Positions 52,877-63,637 of a stretch of 64,000 bases of DNA are shown piece after piece (the first letter of the stretch is position 1; each line of letters opens with the position of its first letter). Origin of the DNA: Dokdonia pacifica. GTDB lineage: Bacteria; Bacteroidota; Bacteroidia; Flavobacteriales; Flavobacteriaceae. The stretch covers positions 1,364,001 to 1,428,000 of the forward strand of contig NZ_FZNY01000001.1 of assembly GCF_900188275.1 (NCBI RefSeq), given 5' to 3'. The translations under genes and the position numbers were made by a program. The notes under the pieces are model-generated. The model was not told where the DNA came from. It saw only the letters and a program-made list of their open reading frames with translations, and did no database searches.

Positions 52877-53530
52877 TTAAATAGCTTTTTTTGTTAATTT
52901 CAAGATGTCTGATGATTTCCATTTGTCTTTAATAGAAGATGCGTTATATTTTTTTAGAAAGGCTGAAAGTTCTTTTGATGAAGCGGTTAAAAGCAACACC
53001 TCATCCGGACCTACGATTTCATGCTTTAAACGTAATTTATCTGCTTTAAATAAGTTTTTTATATGCTCTTCTGTAAGCCATAAAAATGAAATATTATTTG
53101 TATCGTCAAGTTCTATTTTTGCAACCGAATGTGTTTTTAAAAGATGTTGTGACGCTAAATCATTAATACTTTCAGAATCAAAATCATAAGGAATAAAATC
53201 TAAAAAATATTGTCCTTCTATTTTAAATGGCATTGCAATGAAAAGAACTTCTTTATTCTTTTTTGTATAATTAATAATATACCCGTCTTTATAGGTTTCA
53301 AAAGATTCTTTTTCATCTTCAGATAGTTTTTCTCCCTCTTTTAGGCCTTTCGCAAATTCTTCTTTTACGGAGGTGACACTCCACGTATCATTTTTTTGAT
53401 CTGTCCAAGTGCCTATGAGTTTTTCATTGTATGAGAGATCTTCAGTATTATAAAAGGGTTGTAGTGATTTTACAATACAAGAACTAAAAAGTAAAACAGA
53501 CGTTAGTAAGATAAGAGCCTTAGATTTCAT
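52877..53530 (-). CDS. Lipoprotein, unknown function
   Basis: A 217-residue lipoprotein with lipobox FSSC (Cys18) and a mixed alpha/beta mature domain rich in Lys and Asp (KLIGTWTDQKNDTWSVTSVK, GQYFLDFIPYDFDSESINDL, HSVAKIELDDTNNISFLWLT). The GTW-type strand pattern recalls lipocalin-like or LolA-like flavobacterial lipoproteins, without a firm assignment. It lies 18 bp upstream of the histidine kinase on the same strand, and 102 bp downstream of the VTC gene. Confidence 0.65.
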   Translation of the reverse strand: MKSKALILLTSVLLFSSCIVKSLQPFYNTEDLSYNEKLIGTWTDQKNDTWSVTSVKEEFAKGLKEGEKLSEDEKESFETYKDGYIINYTKKNKEVLFIAMPFKIEGQYFLDFIPYDFDSESINDLASQHLLKTHSVAKIELDDTNNISFLWLTEEHIKNLFKADKLRLKHEIVGPDEVLLLTASSKELSAFLKKYNASSIKDKWKSSDILKLTKKAI

Positions 53531-53632
53531 AATGTTTAATTTTAAAAGTTTTGGCTAAACTCACAGTTCTATACCTGACTAACAACAAATTTCGACAAAC
53601 ACAAAGGAACTCATGCCAAACACTATAGCTGC

Positions 53633-54343
53633 CTAATTATTCTGTTGATGATGTATAAGATGTACACCTCTTACATATTTTGAGTTTTTAGATAAACGGC
53701 TCGTAAGTTGCTGCGTGAGTTGTCTACTTTCTTTATCGTGAGGAACTTCGTATTTCAGTTCTAAAACAACATCAGATAGTTGCGCTTTGGACACTTCGTA
53801 ATTTGTAAAATGCGGATTATAAAAAGTCATATTGTAATCGATAGTGATTCTATACCTTTTACAATTAGATAAGAAATACCTTCGCTCATATGAGTTGTAT
53901 AAAGAAGGTGTTAAGCTGCCAAGTTTTAAAGCAAGTTCTTGCGGGTGTGCTTCTTGAATAGCTTTTGTAATCTTTTGTTGAATTTCTTTTGTCGAATCTT
54001 CTTTGAGATTAAAAGTGTTTTCGCTTAAAGCGAAAGACAATTTATCACCTACAGCGCCATATTTTTTCTTGATCTCAAGAACTGGATTTTCTATAATTTC
54101 AAAAGCATCTCCATACCACCGAAGCCTATATTTATCACGAATTTCATCTCCAGATACATTTTGATGATAAAAACTCATAGATGCATCATCATAATAAATA
54201 TTATTGACGGTACGGCGGTGAAAAATTTCGCGAAAGCAAAAAGAATTAGAAAGCACAACAGTATGTATAAGATCTTCAGGGGTTCCTGTCTCATAAATAA
54301 ATTTACGCTCGTATCTTAAATTTTTAGCGGCTACTTTTCCCAT
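53633..54343 (-). CDS. VTC-domain polyphosphate polymerase
   Basis: A 236-residue protein made of one VTC catalytic domain, the tunnel fold that polymerises polyphosphate from ATP in yeast Vtc4. Tunnel residues seen: E-R-K in LRYERKFIYE, Arg-x-Arg in DKYRLRWYGDAF, Glu-x-Lys in VLEIKKKYG, RYFLSNCKRYRI and Glu-x-Lys in VVLELKYEVPHD. No membrane segment, so the domain should act in the cytoplasm. An earlier in-frame ATG at 54367 exists; ATG 54343 leaves a 20-nt overlap with the CotH gene. Operon order: DUF4956, CotH, VTC. A variant repeat (54019-54036) and a degenerate palindrome (54226-54237) are in frame. Confidence 0.88.
   Translation of the reverse strand: MGKVAAKNLRYERKFIYETGTPEDLIHTVVLSNSFCFREIFHRRTVNNIYYDDASMSFYHQNVSGDEIRDKYRLRWYGDAFEIIENPVLEIKKKYGAVGDKLSFALSENTFNLKEDSTKEIQQKITKAIQEAHPQELALKLGSLTPSLYNSYERRYFLSNCKRYRITIDYNMTFYNPHFTNYEVSKAQLSDVVLELKYEVPHDKESRQLTQQLTSRLSKNSKYVRGVHLIHHQQNN
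54019..54036. repeat. Second inverted-repeat type, reverse orientation
   Basis: TTTCGCTTAAAGCGAAAG, the exact reverse complement of the repeat at 35191-35209, in frame in the VTC gene as LSFALSE. Confidence 0.75.
54226..54237. repeat. Degenerate palindrome copy
   Basis: TTTCGCGAAAGC keeps the centre and right arm of the main palindrome; the left GC is changed. In frame as FREI in the VTC gene. Confidence 0.55.
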
Positions 54344-57338
54344 ATTCCTTACCGTACATTTGATCAATTACATTGTCAGATACTGTTTTGACAGTGATGT
54401 CATTTAATATGAGACTGGACTTGTTCTCTATCAGGTAATCAAGCTCATTCCCTTGTAGCGTGGTGTTTTTAAGTGTGATAGAAGCTACACCATATTCTGA
54501 TTTTTTTTGAAAAGCAGAAATGCCAAGACGCGTATCTATAATACTTAAATTAGTAAGCTCTACCCTAGAAAGATCCTTGCTTACTACACCTATTTCTCCT
54601 CCTGAAACATGAATGTCTTGACCCTTGATTAGACTGTTTTCTCCAGCACTAATTGCTTTATCTGATGGGTTTTTTATAGTGATATCTTTTAAGTAAAGTT
54701 CAGACCCTGATACATCAATACCATCATTGCCTGCGTTTAAAAAAGTACACCGTTCTAATGTGCCCGTTACAAAATCACCATCAAATGCATCAGATTTTGT
54801 GCCTTCAAATCTACTGTCAGTTATAGAAAATGACGAGCGTATAATGTTTAGCCCATCTTCACATCGATTATTTATAAATGAGGAGTGTGTGATGATTACG
54901 TCACTTTCGTGAAAATTGACCGCGCCAGATACTTCCCAAATAGCCGATATCGGATTAGAAAGATTATCAAACGTACTGTAATGTATTTGTGATTGTTGTG
55001 CCGCATTTGAAACAAAAATACCTCGACCTGTACTATCTGAAGAATAAAACTTGATAGGTTTTTCTTTTGTTCCATTACTTAAAAAAGTAGCATAGGAAAG
55101 GAGTGAGGCATTATTTTTAAAATCCAGATGGCAACCAGGAGTTATTTGTATAGTATATCCCGAAGGAATAATAAGGTCTTTTGTAATCTCGTGAACCCCT
55201 TCTTTAAATATAAGAATCTGCCCTTCTTGTTCTTCAATAAAAGAGAACTCTTGAAAGTTTTGTGCTTTCGCGTTTTTGTAATAGGCAATACTTTTATCTA
55301 AGCTTTGATTTTTACTAAAAGGAGCGATGGGGGCATTTCTTTTTGTAGAGATCCCATTTACGTAATGAGAGATTCTCAATTTTTGAACATCTTTTGGGTA
55401 TTGAAATGTTCCTTTTTTATTTTTTTTGGAGACAAATGCATTTACAAAATAGTTGCTGAGTGAAAAATCAACGACAGTACTGGATTTTTCTTTTAAGGTA
55501 ATGGCACTTTTATTTGTACTTAAAACTCTTCCTTCTGTGTCTAATAGACTTTCGATGGTAATAGGATGTCCAGACACATTATTTATTTCAACCTTCATAT
55601 GGCTCTTATCAAACGATACGAGGTCTGCTGTAATAAGAACTGCTGGATTGATTTGTTTTTTAATGAAGTTGCTATTGTAGGTAAGAATGTCAAGATCAAG
55701 TTCGTTATTATATTCTGTATAAAGACTTTCTTCTAATTGCTCAAGCTCTTTTGTATGGCGAACAATCAGCTCGGTTACAAAACTAGAACTGCTCACTACT
55801 TTAAGTTTTTCTAATACCTTTTCGTGAAGTATAGTATCATTTTTTGACATAGGATATTCGAGCATCTTACTTAAACGAGTACCGCTATTTGAATCAAAAG
55901 AAATAGGTTCTAATTTATTGGTAATGGGGTTGTAGTAGATGCGCAAATTATGCCAGATTAGTCCGTGATACCCTCCAAAGAGGTTGGTAAGTGCTAAAAA
56001 AGTAGCAAGCTTATCGGTGTCAAAAACATCAGAAGGTTGGTATTTTCCTTGTCGTAGTCCTTCTAATAAATCTTTTGCAGTTTCAAATTGCTTTAAAAGT
56101 TTTGGATCAGAAAGCACTTTATTTTCATTAAACACTTTAATTTGAGCATTAGCCAAGCTATGAAGCGTTTTAGATTGTGCATTGCTTTCTAGTCCCAACA
56201 TGCGTTGTTTTTCTCTGTCTTTCCATAAAAGAGACTCATCAAAACCAATAATGATTCCTTCTCTCTTTTTGTTGTTCTCAATAAGAATTTTATCAAAAGA
56301 CTCTTCTATAGCCATAATCCCCATGGGGATTTTTGTAGTTGTAGTATCTTGCACCTGTATTGTTACATCTGCAAAACTATATCGTAATCCTACAAGATCA
56401 TGATCTTTTATAGCTTTATTAAAAAGCCATTCCCATAAATAGTTTCGCACTACTGGATGTTGCACAGAAAATTTACGCATTCCTTTAAAGGTGTTTTCAC
56501 CTTTCATAATTAAACGATACGACCACTTATTTTCATGTTTTAAATGATCTGTCCAATCTCCTTTAAGGCGTAATTCTGTTTTTTGATCTTCTTCATCATT
56601 AAGGCGTACACTTCCATTTACAAGATCATCATCTTGAGAAATATGAATGCCTTTACTTAAAGCATCATCTCTTTTGTTTTTTATTTTATCAAATGCTTTT
56701 TTAGAAATCGTAATTTCAATATGATCCAAACCATTGTATAATTGACCCGAAGGAATATTGGAAGGATCTAATTTTCTAAGATCAAGAGACCTTCCTACAG
56801 TAGGTTTAAACCGTCCAGTATTGATATAGTCAATGTTGTTAATAGGAATGTGGCCTTCTTTATAGCTGCTACTTGTTAAATCTCTCTGAAAAACATAATA
56901 GGTCTTTCCCTCTATTAAAAAGGTTTTAGGTTTTTGTATAAAATCTACATTTGCAAACTGCGCTTTCCCTTTTAGTTTAGAAGAATCTTTTACATAGACG
57001 TGTAGAAAAAAGTTATCGGTAAGTTGGCGATCACTAGGTTCATTTTTATACGCATAAATTACTTTAGGAATTGCAGTGCCACTCATTAAGTAGATGGAGA
57101 GTTCATCATCATCGTGGAGTGCATAATCGGAAGAACTAAATAATTCATTGTATTCAACAGTAGGAAGTGTAGTGCGAGTATTTAAATCTTCATTATTTAA
57201 AGAGGTTGTTTTGGACACCTCCTTTTGAGTGCTATTAGTAGTATTTGTTAGTACAAAAAAACTCAAACATAATACCCCTATAATAGCTACGACCGTAAAG
57301 GGGTTTACTTTTGCAGAGGTGTTATTTTTAATTTTCAT
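54324..57338 (-). CDS. CotH-like kinase fused to a beta-helix
   Basis: A 1004-residue protein with an N-terminal membrane anchor (about 12-32) and an extracytoplasmic body. The CotH kinase domain (about 200-560) shows LRLKGDWTDHLKHENKWSYR, MRKFSVQHPVVRNYLWEW, EESFDKILIENNKKREGIII, LFGGYHGLIWHNLRIYYNPI and PISFDSNSG. CotH proteins phosphorylate other surface proteins in Bacillus spores. A second part (about 720-990) is a right-handed parallel beta-helix (GYTIQITPGCHLDF, CEDGLNIIRSSF, CTFLNAGNDGIDVSGSEL, ISAGENSLIKG). It lies between the DUF4956 and VTC genes; this trio recurs in bacteria. A degenerate palindrome half lies at 55264-55272. Confidence 0.85.
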   Translation of the reverse strand: MKIKNNTSAKVNPFTVVAIIGVLCLSFFVLTNTTNSTQKEVSKTTSLNNEDLNTRTTLPTVEYNELFSSSDYALHDDDELSIYLMSGTAIPKVIYAYKNEPSDRQLTDNFFLHVYVKDSSKLKGKAQFANVDFIQKPKTFLIEGKTYYVFQRDLTSSSYKEGHIPINNIDYINTGRFKPTVGRSLDLRKLDPSNIPSGQLYNGLDHIEITISKKAFDKIKNKRDDALSKGIHISQDDDLVNGSVRLNDEEDQKTELRLKGDWTDHLKHENKWSYRLIMKGENTFKGMRKFSVQHPVVRNYLWEWLFNKAIKDHDLVGLRYSFADVTIQVQDTTTTKIPMGIMAIEESFDKILIENNKKREGIIIGFDESLLWKDREKQRMLGLESNAQSKTLHSLANAQIKVFNENKVLSDPKLLKQFETAKDLLEGLRQGKYQPSDVFDTDKLATFLALTNLFGGYHGLIWHNLRIYYNPITNKLEPISFDSNSGTRLSKMLEYPMSKNDTILHEKVLEKLKVVSSSSFVTELIVRHTKELEQLEESLYTEYNNELDLDILTYNSNFIKKQINPAVLITADLVSFDKSHMKVEINNVSGHPITIESLLDTEGRVLSTNKSAITLKEKSSTVVDFSLSNYFVNAFVSKKNKKGTFQYPKDVQKLRISHYVNGISTKRNAPIAPFSKNQSLDKSIAYYKNAKAQNFQEFSFIEEQEGQILIFKEGVHEITKDLIIPSGYTIQITPGCHLDFKNNASLLSYATFLSNGTKEKPIKFYSSDSTGRGIFVSNAAQQSQIHYSTFDNLSNPISAIWEVSGAVNFHESDVIITHSSFINNRCEDGLNIIRSSFSITDSRFEGTKSDAFDGDFVTGTLERCTFLNAGNDGIDVSGSELYLKDITIKNPSDKAISAGENSLIKGQDIHVSGGEIGVVSKDLSRVELTNLSIIDTRLGISAFQKKSEYGVASITLKNTTLQGNELDYLIENKSSLILNDITVKTVSDNVIDQMYGKEYGKSSR

Positions 57339-57347
57339 GAATACTAT

Positions 57348-58022
57348 TTAAAGCGTATTATCTATAAAAGTTACTTGTACCTTAGGATCTATAGCAATCA
57401 ATTTGGTGTTAATGCTATTTAAATCTTCTAATGATTTTACTTTTACCAGAAAATTAATAGCTACAGATGTTTCTTCGTGCTGTATTCTCTTTACTTCAAC
57501 TTGTGTTGTGTTTGCACTTACCGTATCACTTATCTCTTTAATGATCGCTGTTTTTTTATCGGTATCACATGTTAGGTTTACTAGTAAGTTTTGAGTAATA
57601 GAAGAGCTTTGACCTTTATGTTGTAGTATGATAATTAAGAGTAATACCACAAACCCTATTAATGTTGGTAATAACTGATTAGCTCCCATACCTAATCCTA
57701 TAGCAATAGCCATAAAGAAATACCCTAATTCTTCAGGCTCTTTAATAGCGGTTCTAAAACGTACTATAGATAAAGCTCCTACAAGTCCTAGTGAGAGCGC
57801 TAAAGATGATTTTACAATAGATATAATGATAAAGGTAGTAAGTCCTACAATCATTAAAACTTTAGATAATTGAGATCTATTTGAAATAGATTGTCCATAC
57901 CTATTGTATATAACAGCTAGTAAATAAAGTAATGCAGCACAGAGTAAGATGTATGCAATATAATTTGTGGAAGAAAACGAATCTTCAACAGTTAAAGAAA
58001 ATTGTTCTAAAAATTTATCCAT
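57348..58022 (-). CDS. DUF4956 membrane protein
   Basis: A 224-residue inner-membrane protein with about four hydrophobic segments (AYILLCAALLYLLAVIYN, VLMIVGLTTFIIISIV, ALSLGLVGALSIVRFRTAIK, GYFFMAIAIGLGMGANQLLP, LIGFVVLLLIIIL) and a cytoplasmic C-terminal domain resembling an ACT/ferredoxin-like fold. The GALSIVRFRTAIKEPEEL motif is the hallmark of DUF4956. This family is found next to VTC and CotH genes, as here (9 bp before CotH), so a role in polyphosphate export or in the CotH system is inferred, not proved. Confidence 0.88.
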   Translation of the reverse strand: MDKFLEQFSLTVEDSFSSTNYIAYILLCAALLYLLAVIYNRYGQSISNRSQLSKVLMIVGLTTFIIISIVKSSLALSLGLVGALSIVRFRTAIKEPEELGYFFMAIAIGLGMGANQLLPTLIGFVVLLLIIILQHKGQSSSITQNLLVNLTCDTDKKTAIIKEISDTVSANTTQVEVKRIQHEETSVAINFLVKVKSLEDLNSINTKLIAIDPKVQVTFIDNTL

Positions 58023-58179
58023 AAATCAATTGTAAAATTAATGAAAAGCTAATGTAAATTTATTTCTTTAGACCAGCTAAAATTATTGTTAGTTTTTCAT
58101 TGTTATACTAGGATATTGTGATGATAAGAGATGGATTTTTTACTTTAAAATGGAAGCTGTTTTTAAGCAGTTTTAGTAC

Positions 58180-58193
58180 GCTTTCGCGAAAGC
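58180..58193. repeat. Dispersed palindrome, 14 bp core copy
   Basis: Core GCTTTCGCGAAAGC, in the divergent gap between the DUF4956 gene and atpD, 57 bp upstream of the atpD -7 box. Confidence 0.95.
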
Positions 58194-58249
58194 AAAAACT
58201 TCCTTATAAAATTTAAATAGAATAGGCTTTTTTATAAAGAAGAAAACAG

Positions 58250-58257
58250 TATCTTTG
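58250..58257 (+). promoter_or_regulatory. -7 promoter box (TATCTTTG) for atpD
   Basis: TATCTTTG matches TAnnTTTG and would give a leader of about 56 nt before ATG 58318, enough for normal ribosome binding. Confidence 0.6.
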
Positions 58258-58311
58258 CGCGGTGAAAAACGAAGTATTTTTTCATCATATATTTTGCTAA
58301 ACATTAAATAG

Positions 58312-59826
<1,515 letters not shown>

Positions 59827-59891
59827 TTAAGTATACAGTAAAGAAACAATATAATTGTTGCTAACACTGTTTTACTGAAAAACTAAAAAGT

Positions 59892-60170
59892 ATGCACTTA
59901 GAAATTGTAACACCAGAAGCATCACTAGTAAAAGGAGAAGTAACATCTGTTACAGTACCTGGCGTAAATGGAGAATTCCAAATGCTAAATAATCACGCTG
60001 CTGTAGTATCATTACTTGCAGAAGGGAAAGTGAAATTTGCTGGAAGTCCTGAGATTGCAGAAGGTTTTGAAGATAAATTTGTAAAAGAAAGTGACGGAAG
60101 ATGGTCACTGGCTATTACAAGTGGAACTATCGAAATGAATAATAATAAAGTGATTGTACTAGCAGATTAA
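59892..60170 (+). CDS. atpC: F1 ATP synthase subunit epsilon, short form
   Basis: A 92-residue epsilon subunit containing only the N-terminal beta-sandwich (MHLEIVTPEASLVKGEVTSV, PGVNGEFQMLNNHAAVVSLL, TSGTIEMNNNKVIVLAD). The C-terminal helical hairpin that inhibits ATP hydrolysis in E. coli is absent, so that mode of self-inhibition is not available. The short form is normal for flavobacteria. It follows atpD at 65 bp and ends in a terminator. Confidence 0.95.
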   Translation: MHLEIVTPEASLVKGEVTSVTVPGVNGEFQMLNNHAAVVSLLAEGKVKFAGSPEIAEGFEDKFVKESDGRWSLAITSGTIEMNNNKVIVLAD

Positions 60171-60191
60171 GTATCATCCTTTAATCAAATA

Positions 60192-60224
60192 AAAAAATGC
60201 GAAGCTAAAAGCTTCGCATTTTTT
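60192..60224 (+). terminator. Rho-independent terminator
   Basis: AAAAAATGCGAAGC / GCTTCGCATTTTTT, a perfect 14-bp stem with a 5-nt loop in the convergent gap between atpC and the M61 gene, so it should work in both directions. Confidence 0.95.
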
Positions 60225-60242
60225 GTTTTTAAGAGTAATTGT

Positions 60243-62027
60243 TTACTTAGGATCCAGCCACATATCACGTCTTTTTACTATGGACTTATCGGATATTGTC
60301 GTGTCTAATTGAATAATATAAGAAGGGTCTTTTTGTAAAGTCGCTGTTGTTTCTTTAGTGACCCCATAACGCTCATAGGCGATGTTTAAGATATCATTAG
60401 GAGAAAGTGATGCTATGATATCTTTAAAGGAAGTGTCCTTTGTTACAGCCGTATTATTCACTTTAATGATTTTATCTCCTTTCTCTAATCCTGCTTTATA
60501 GGCAGCAGTGCCTATAGTTGTATTTTGAGTAATGGTTCCATTTGTGATATTCACACCAAAAGAAGCTTTGGTGGCATCTTGTGATATTGATACACCTACA
60601 CTTTCAAAAAGACGATTCATATCTGGCATATTACTTTTGTAAATGTAATTCTGAAAGAAAAAATCTCCAAAGGCATCTCCAGCATATTTCTTTAATAAGT
60701 TATGCAAATCTTCTACGGTATATGGTTTTTCTTTTTTGCCATGTTTTTGCCAAACTAGTTTCATATAATCATCTAGTTGTAATCCTTTTTCTCTAAGAGA
60801 TAGGTCTAAAGCAAGTCCTAATGCACTTCCGTATGAGTAGTAAGATATAAATGTGTTGTTTCTGTTTACGGGATCTACGGCGGTAGCAGCATCTACAAAA
60901 GGTGCTTGGTAACTCATTTCTATAGGATTGAAAAAGTCACGAGCTGGAGAGTTCCATACATAATTAAATGTACGTGTTAACCCCTTTATGTACTCTTCTT
61001 TTGAAAGAAGTCCAGCTCTACACATCATTAAACTCGTATAATAGCTAGTAAAACCTTCGGCAAACCATAATTCTCCGCTCATATTAGCTGCTTCAAAATC
61101 AAAAGGCTCTAAGCTTTGAGGTCTAATGCGTTCTACATTCCATCCATGAAAAAACTCATGAGATACTGTGCCTATATTTCTTTTTAAACCTCCATTGGCT
61201 AAGCTTCGAGTACTTGTGAGAATTGTAGAGTTTCTGTGTTCCATGCCATCACCAGATGCATTAGGAATGTAACATGCTAGAAAGTAGTAATTATCATAAT
61301 CATAATTAGGTAGTTTCCCAAAGACTTCTTTTTGTTGCAATACTACTTTTTTTACATCTTCAAAATAAGTATCTAATTCTGCTTCTGTACCGTTGTGATG
61401 TAGTACAAAATTAATCGTTTGCTTATCTACGGTAAAAGAGCGTATACTGTGATTACTAATTTCTGTTGGACTGTCCATAAAATACTGTAAGTCTCTTGCA
61501 TAATAGCTGTTGTTGCCATTAGATTTCAATTGGGTAGCGACCTTCCAGTTGAGGTCTTTTCGAGGCTTGAAAGTTACCTGTATTGCTTTATCTGCAAGGC
61601 TTGGCATATACATAAACGTAGCAGGCATATTAAGATGTGCATGTGTTTCGTCTATTTGTGCGTAGGTACCGTCTCCACGATTTGCAAACAGTGTATAAGA
61701 CACCTGAACAGTTCCGTCATGATCTTTTACGTTCCATGAGTAAGGATCTGGTCGTGTGGTGTTAAGCGTGTTTCCTTTTCCATCTGTGACTACCACATTA
61801 TATACGTTTTTTGCAAATTCGTGTATGGCATATCTTCCTGGGGATGTTCTACTCATCCTGAAGGTTACTTCTTTGTCTTTTACATTTGAAAAAACTGCCA
61901 TTACTTGGGCTTCATGATGGATTGCATTTTCAAATGAAATGGTATAAGAAGTAGCTACTTTTTCTTTTTGAGCTTGTATTGTAAAGGATAAAGAAATGGT
62001 GAGTAGTAGTACTAAGATGTATTTCAT
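60243..62027 (-). CDS. M61 family metallopeptidase with PDZ domain
   Basis: A 594-residue exported peptidase of the M61 (glycyl aminopeptidase) family. It has a signal peptide (about 1-20, ending IQAQ), an N-terminal beta domain, the zinc site HEFFH at 290-294 with third ligand Glu324 in WFAEGFTSYY, and a PDZ domain near residues 490-570 (ITQNTTIGTAAYKAGLEKGD, KIIKVNNTAVTKD). Probably acts in the periplasm or outside on short peptides. It is convergent with atpC. A palindrome lies between it and the spermidine-synthase gene, upstream. Confidence 0.95.
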   Translation of the reverse strand: MKYILVLLLTISLSFTIQAQKEKVATSYTISFENAIHHEAQVMAVFSNVKDKEVTFRMSRTSPGRYAIHEFAKNVYNVVVTDGKGNTLNTTRPDPYSWNVKDHDGTVQVSYTLFANRGDGTYAQIDETHAHLNMPATFMYMPSLADKAIQVTFKPRKDLNWKVATQLKSNGNNSYYARDLQYFMDSPTEISNHSIRSFTVDKQTINFVLHHNGTEAELDTYFEDVKKVVLQQKEVFGKLPNYDYDNYYFLACYIPNASGDGMEHRNSTILTSTRSLANGGLKRNIGTVSHEFFHGWNVERIRPQSLEPFDFEAANMSGELWFAEGFTSYYTSLMMCRAGLLSKEEYIKGLTRTFNYVWNSPARDFFNPIEMSYQAPFVDAATAVDPVNRNNTFISYYSYGSALGLALDLSLREKGLQLDDYMKLVWQKHGKKEKPYTVEDLHNLLKKYAGDAFGDFFFQNYIYKSNMPDMNRLFESVGVSISQDATKASFGVNITNGTITQNTTIGTAAYKAGLEKGDKIIKVNNTAVTKDTSFKDIIASLSPNDILNIAYERYGVTKETTATLQKDPSYIIQLDTTISDKSIVKRRDMWLDPK

Positions 62028-62072
62028 AGTATGTGATTTTAATATAATATAACGTTTTATAAATGCTTTTTT

Positions 62073-62086
62073 GCTTTCGCGAAAGC
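62073..62086. repeat. Dispersed palindrome, 14 bp core copy
   Basis: Core GCTTTCGCGAAAGC in the 63-bp gap between the spermidine-synthase gene (ends 62091) and the M61 gene (starts 62027). Confidence 0.95.
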
Positions 62087-62090
62087 GTAT

Positions 62091-63629
62091 TTAATATAAA
62101 TCCCAATTGCCTTGTTTGTAATACGTATACAATGTGGGTTCAAATATGGTGTTGATTTTAATTCCTGTAGTATCTACAAGGGGTTTTCCAAAAGAAGTAA
62201 TAGCTGGTAATACTTCTTTGTTAAGCCATTTAAGTTGAAGATTTTTGAAATCAATAGATTCTAAATCTTCTTTATGTAATGGTGTTTTTTTTGCAAGAAT
62301 CCATCCCCATTCTCCTAATGTAAGTATTTGGTTATGCATAGGTAATGTGTGAAATCCAGATGTTCTTAGTGTTTTTTCAATACAATAAAATGCTTTGGTA
62401 GCATAATAAGGACTTCCTGATTGTGTAATAAAAGTACCCTCATCAGCAAGGTGATTGTAACAAATGGTATAAAATTCTTTTGTGTATAATTTATTGAGAT
62501 CTACATTGTTTGGATCTGGTAAGTCTACAAGGATAACATCATAGGTGTTTTTTGATTGCTCTAAAAAAGTAAAAGCATCTGCGGTAATTGTAGTTACTTT
62601 AGGATGATTGAGCGAGTTTTTATTTATAGAAGCAAAAATGGGATGTGTTTTTCCAATTTCAATCATTTTTGGATCTAAATCTACCAGTGTGATGGTATTT
62701 ACATGTTCATATTGTAGTAATTCGCGCGCTATACATCCATCACCTCCGCCTAATATGAGAATATCTTTTTTAATAGCTGTTATTCCTAAGGCTATATGTA
62801 CCATAGGCTCATGATACAGGTATTCATCAAAAGTAGATAACTGCTGATTTCCATTGATGTATAGCGAATGCCAATCACTCCATTCTGTGATCACTATTTT
62901 TTGATATTTAGTCTGTTCGCTAAAGACAATCTTATCTTTATACTTTGCTTGTTCTCCAAAAAGCACAAGTGGCTTTGCATAAAGTAATCCTAGTAAGACG
63001 ATACTAAAAACACTTATATAAGAAATCCATAAAACACGTTGAAGTTTCTTAGAAATATGTTCTTTAAGTGTGTAGAACAGCCAGAAAGAAACGATAAGAT
63101 TTACCAATCCTAATACAAAAGGAGTGTAAGTCAATCCTAAATACGGAAGTCCAATGAACGCAAAAAATAAACCTCCCAAAAGACTACCATAATAGTCTTT
63201 TTCTAAGATGTTAGAAATGTTAAGTCGTAATTCTTCATACGAATCATTGATACGTGTTGCAAATGGAATTTCTAGCCCTATGAGTAGTCCTATAGCAATG
63301 GATAATAGATAAATGATAATCCAAGAGTTATTAGAATACCCATATACCATATAAGATGCAATAGCCGAAAATGAAACGAGTAGGGATAAGAGCAATTCTG
63401 CAATAACAAAATAGAATACAATATTTGAGCTAAAGGTTTTACTAATTCTACTTCCTAGCCCCATTGAAAATAGCATGATAGATACTATGAGGGTAAATTG
63501 TAAAATAGCATTACCTATAAAATAACTCGCTAGTGTAGATAAAACATACTCCGCAACAATACCACTAAAGCCCGTTGCGAATAGCGCTATTTTTAATACG
63601 AGAGATTTCTTTTTGTTTGAGATACTCAA
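62091..63629 (-). CDS. speE: Membrane spermidine synthase (polyamine aminopropyltransferase)
   Basis: A 512-residue protein. The N-terminal part (about 1-220) has seven hydrophobic segments (GFSGIVAEYVLSTLASYFIG, GLLIGLEIPFATRIN); the C-terminal part is a SAM-like spermidine-synthase fold with GGGDGCIAREL, LVDLDPKMIEIG, VILVDLPDPNN and TQSGSPYY. It would transfer aminopropyl groups to polyamines, or a related acceptor, at the membrane. Fused membrane-SpeE proteins are known in bacteria. It is preceded at 8 bp by a serine-rich small gene on the same strand. Confidence 0.9.
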   Translation of the reverse strand: MSISNKKKSLVLKIALFATGFSGIVAEYVLSTLASYFIGNAILQFTLIVSIMLFSMGLGSRISKTFSSNIVFYFVIAELLLSLLVSFSAIASYMVYGYSNNSWIIIYLLSIAIGLLIGLEIPFATRINDSYEELRLNISNILEKDYYGSLLGGLFFAFIGLPYLGLTYTPFVLGLVNLIVSFWLFYTLKEHISKKLQRVLWISYISVFSIVLLGLLYAKPLVLFGEQAKYKDKIVFSEQTKYQKIVITEWSDWHSLYINGNQQLSTFDEYLYHEPMVHIALGITAIKKDILILGGGDGCIARELLQYEHVNTITLVDLDPKMIEIGKTHPIFASINKNSLNHPKVTTITADAFTFLEQSKNTYDVILVDLPDPNNVDLNKLYTKEFYTICYNHLADEGTFITQSGSPYYATKAFYCIEKTLRTSGFHTLPMHNQILTLGEWGWILAKKTPLHKEDLESIDFKNLQLKWLNKEVLPAITSFGKPLVDTTGIKINTIFEPTLYTYYKQGNWDLY

Positions 63630-63637
63630 TGCAACCT

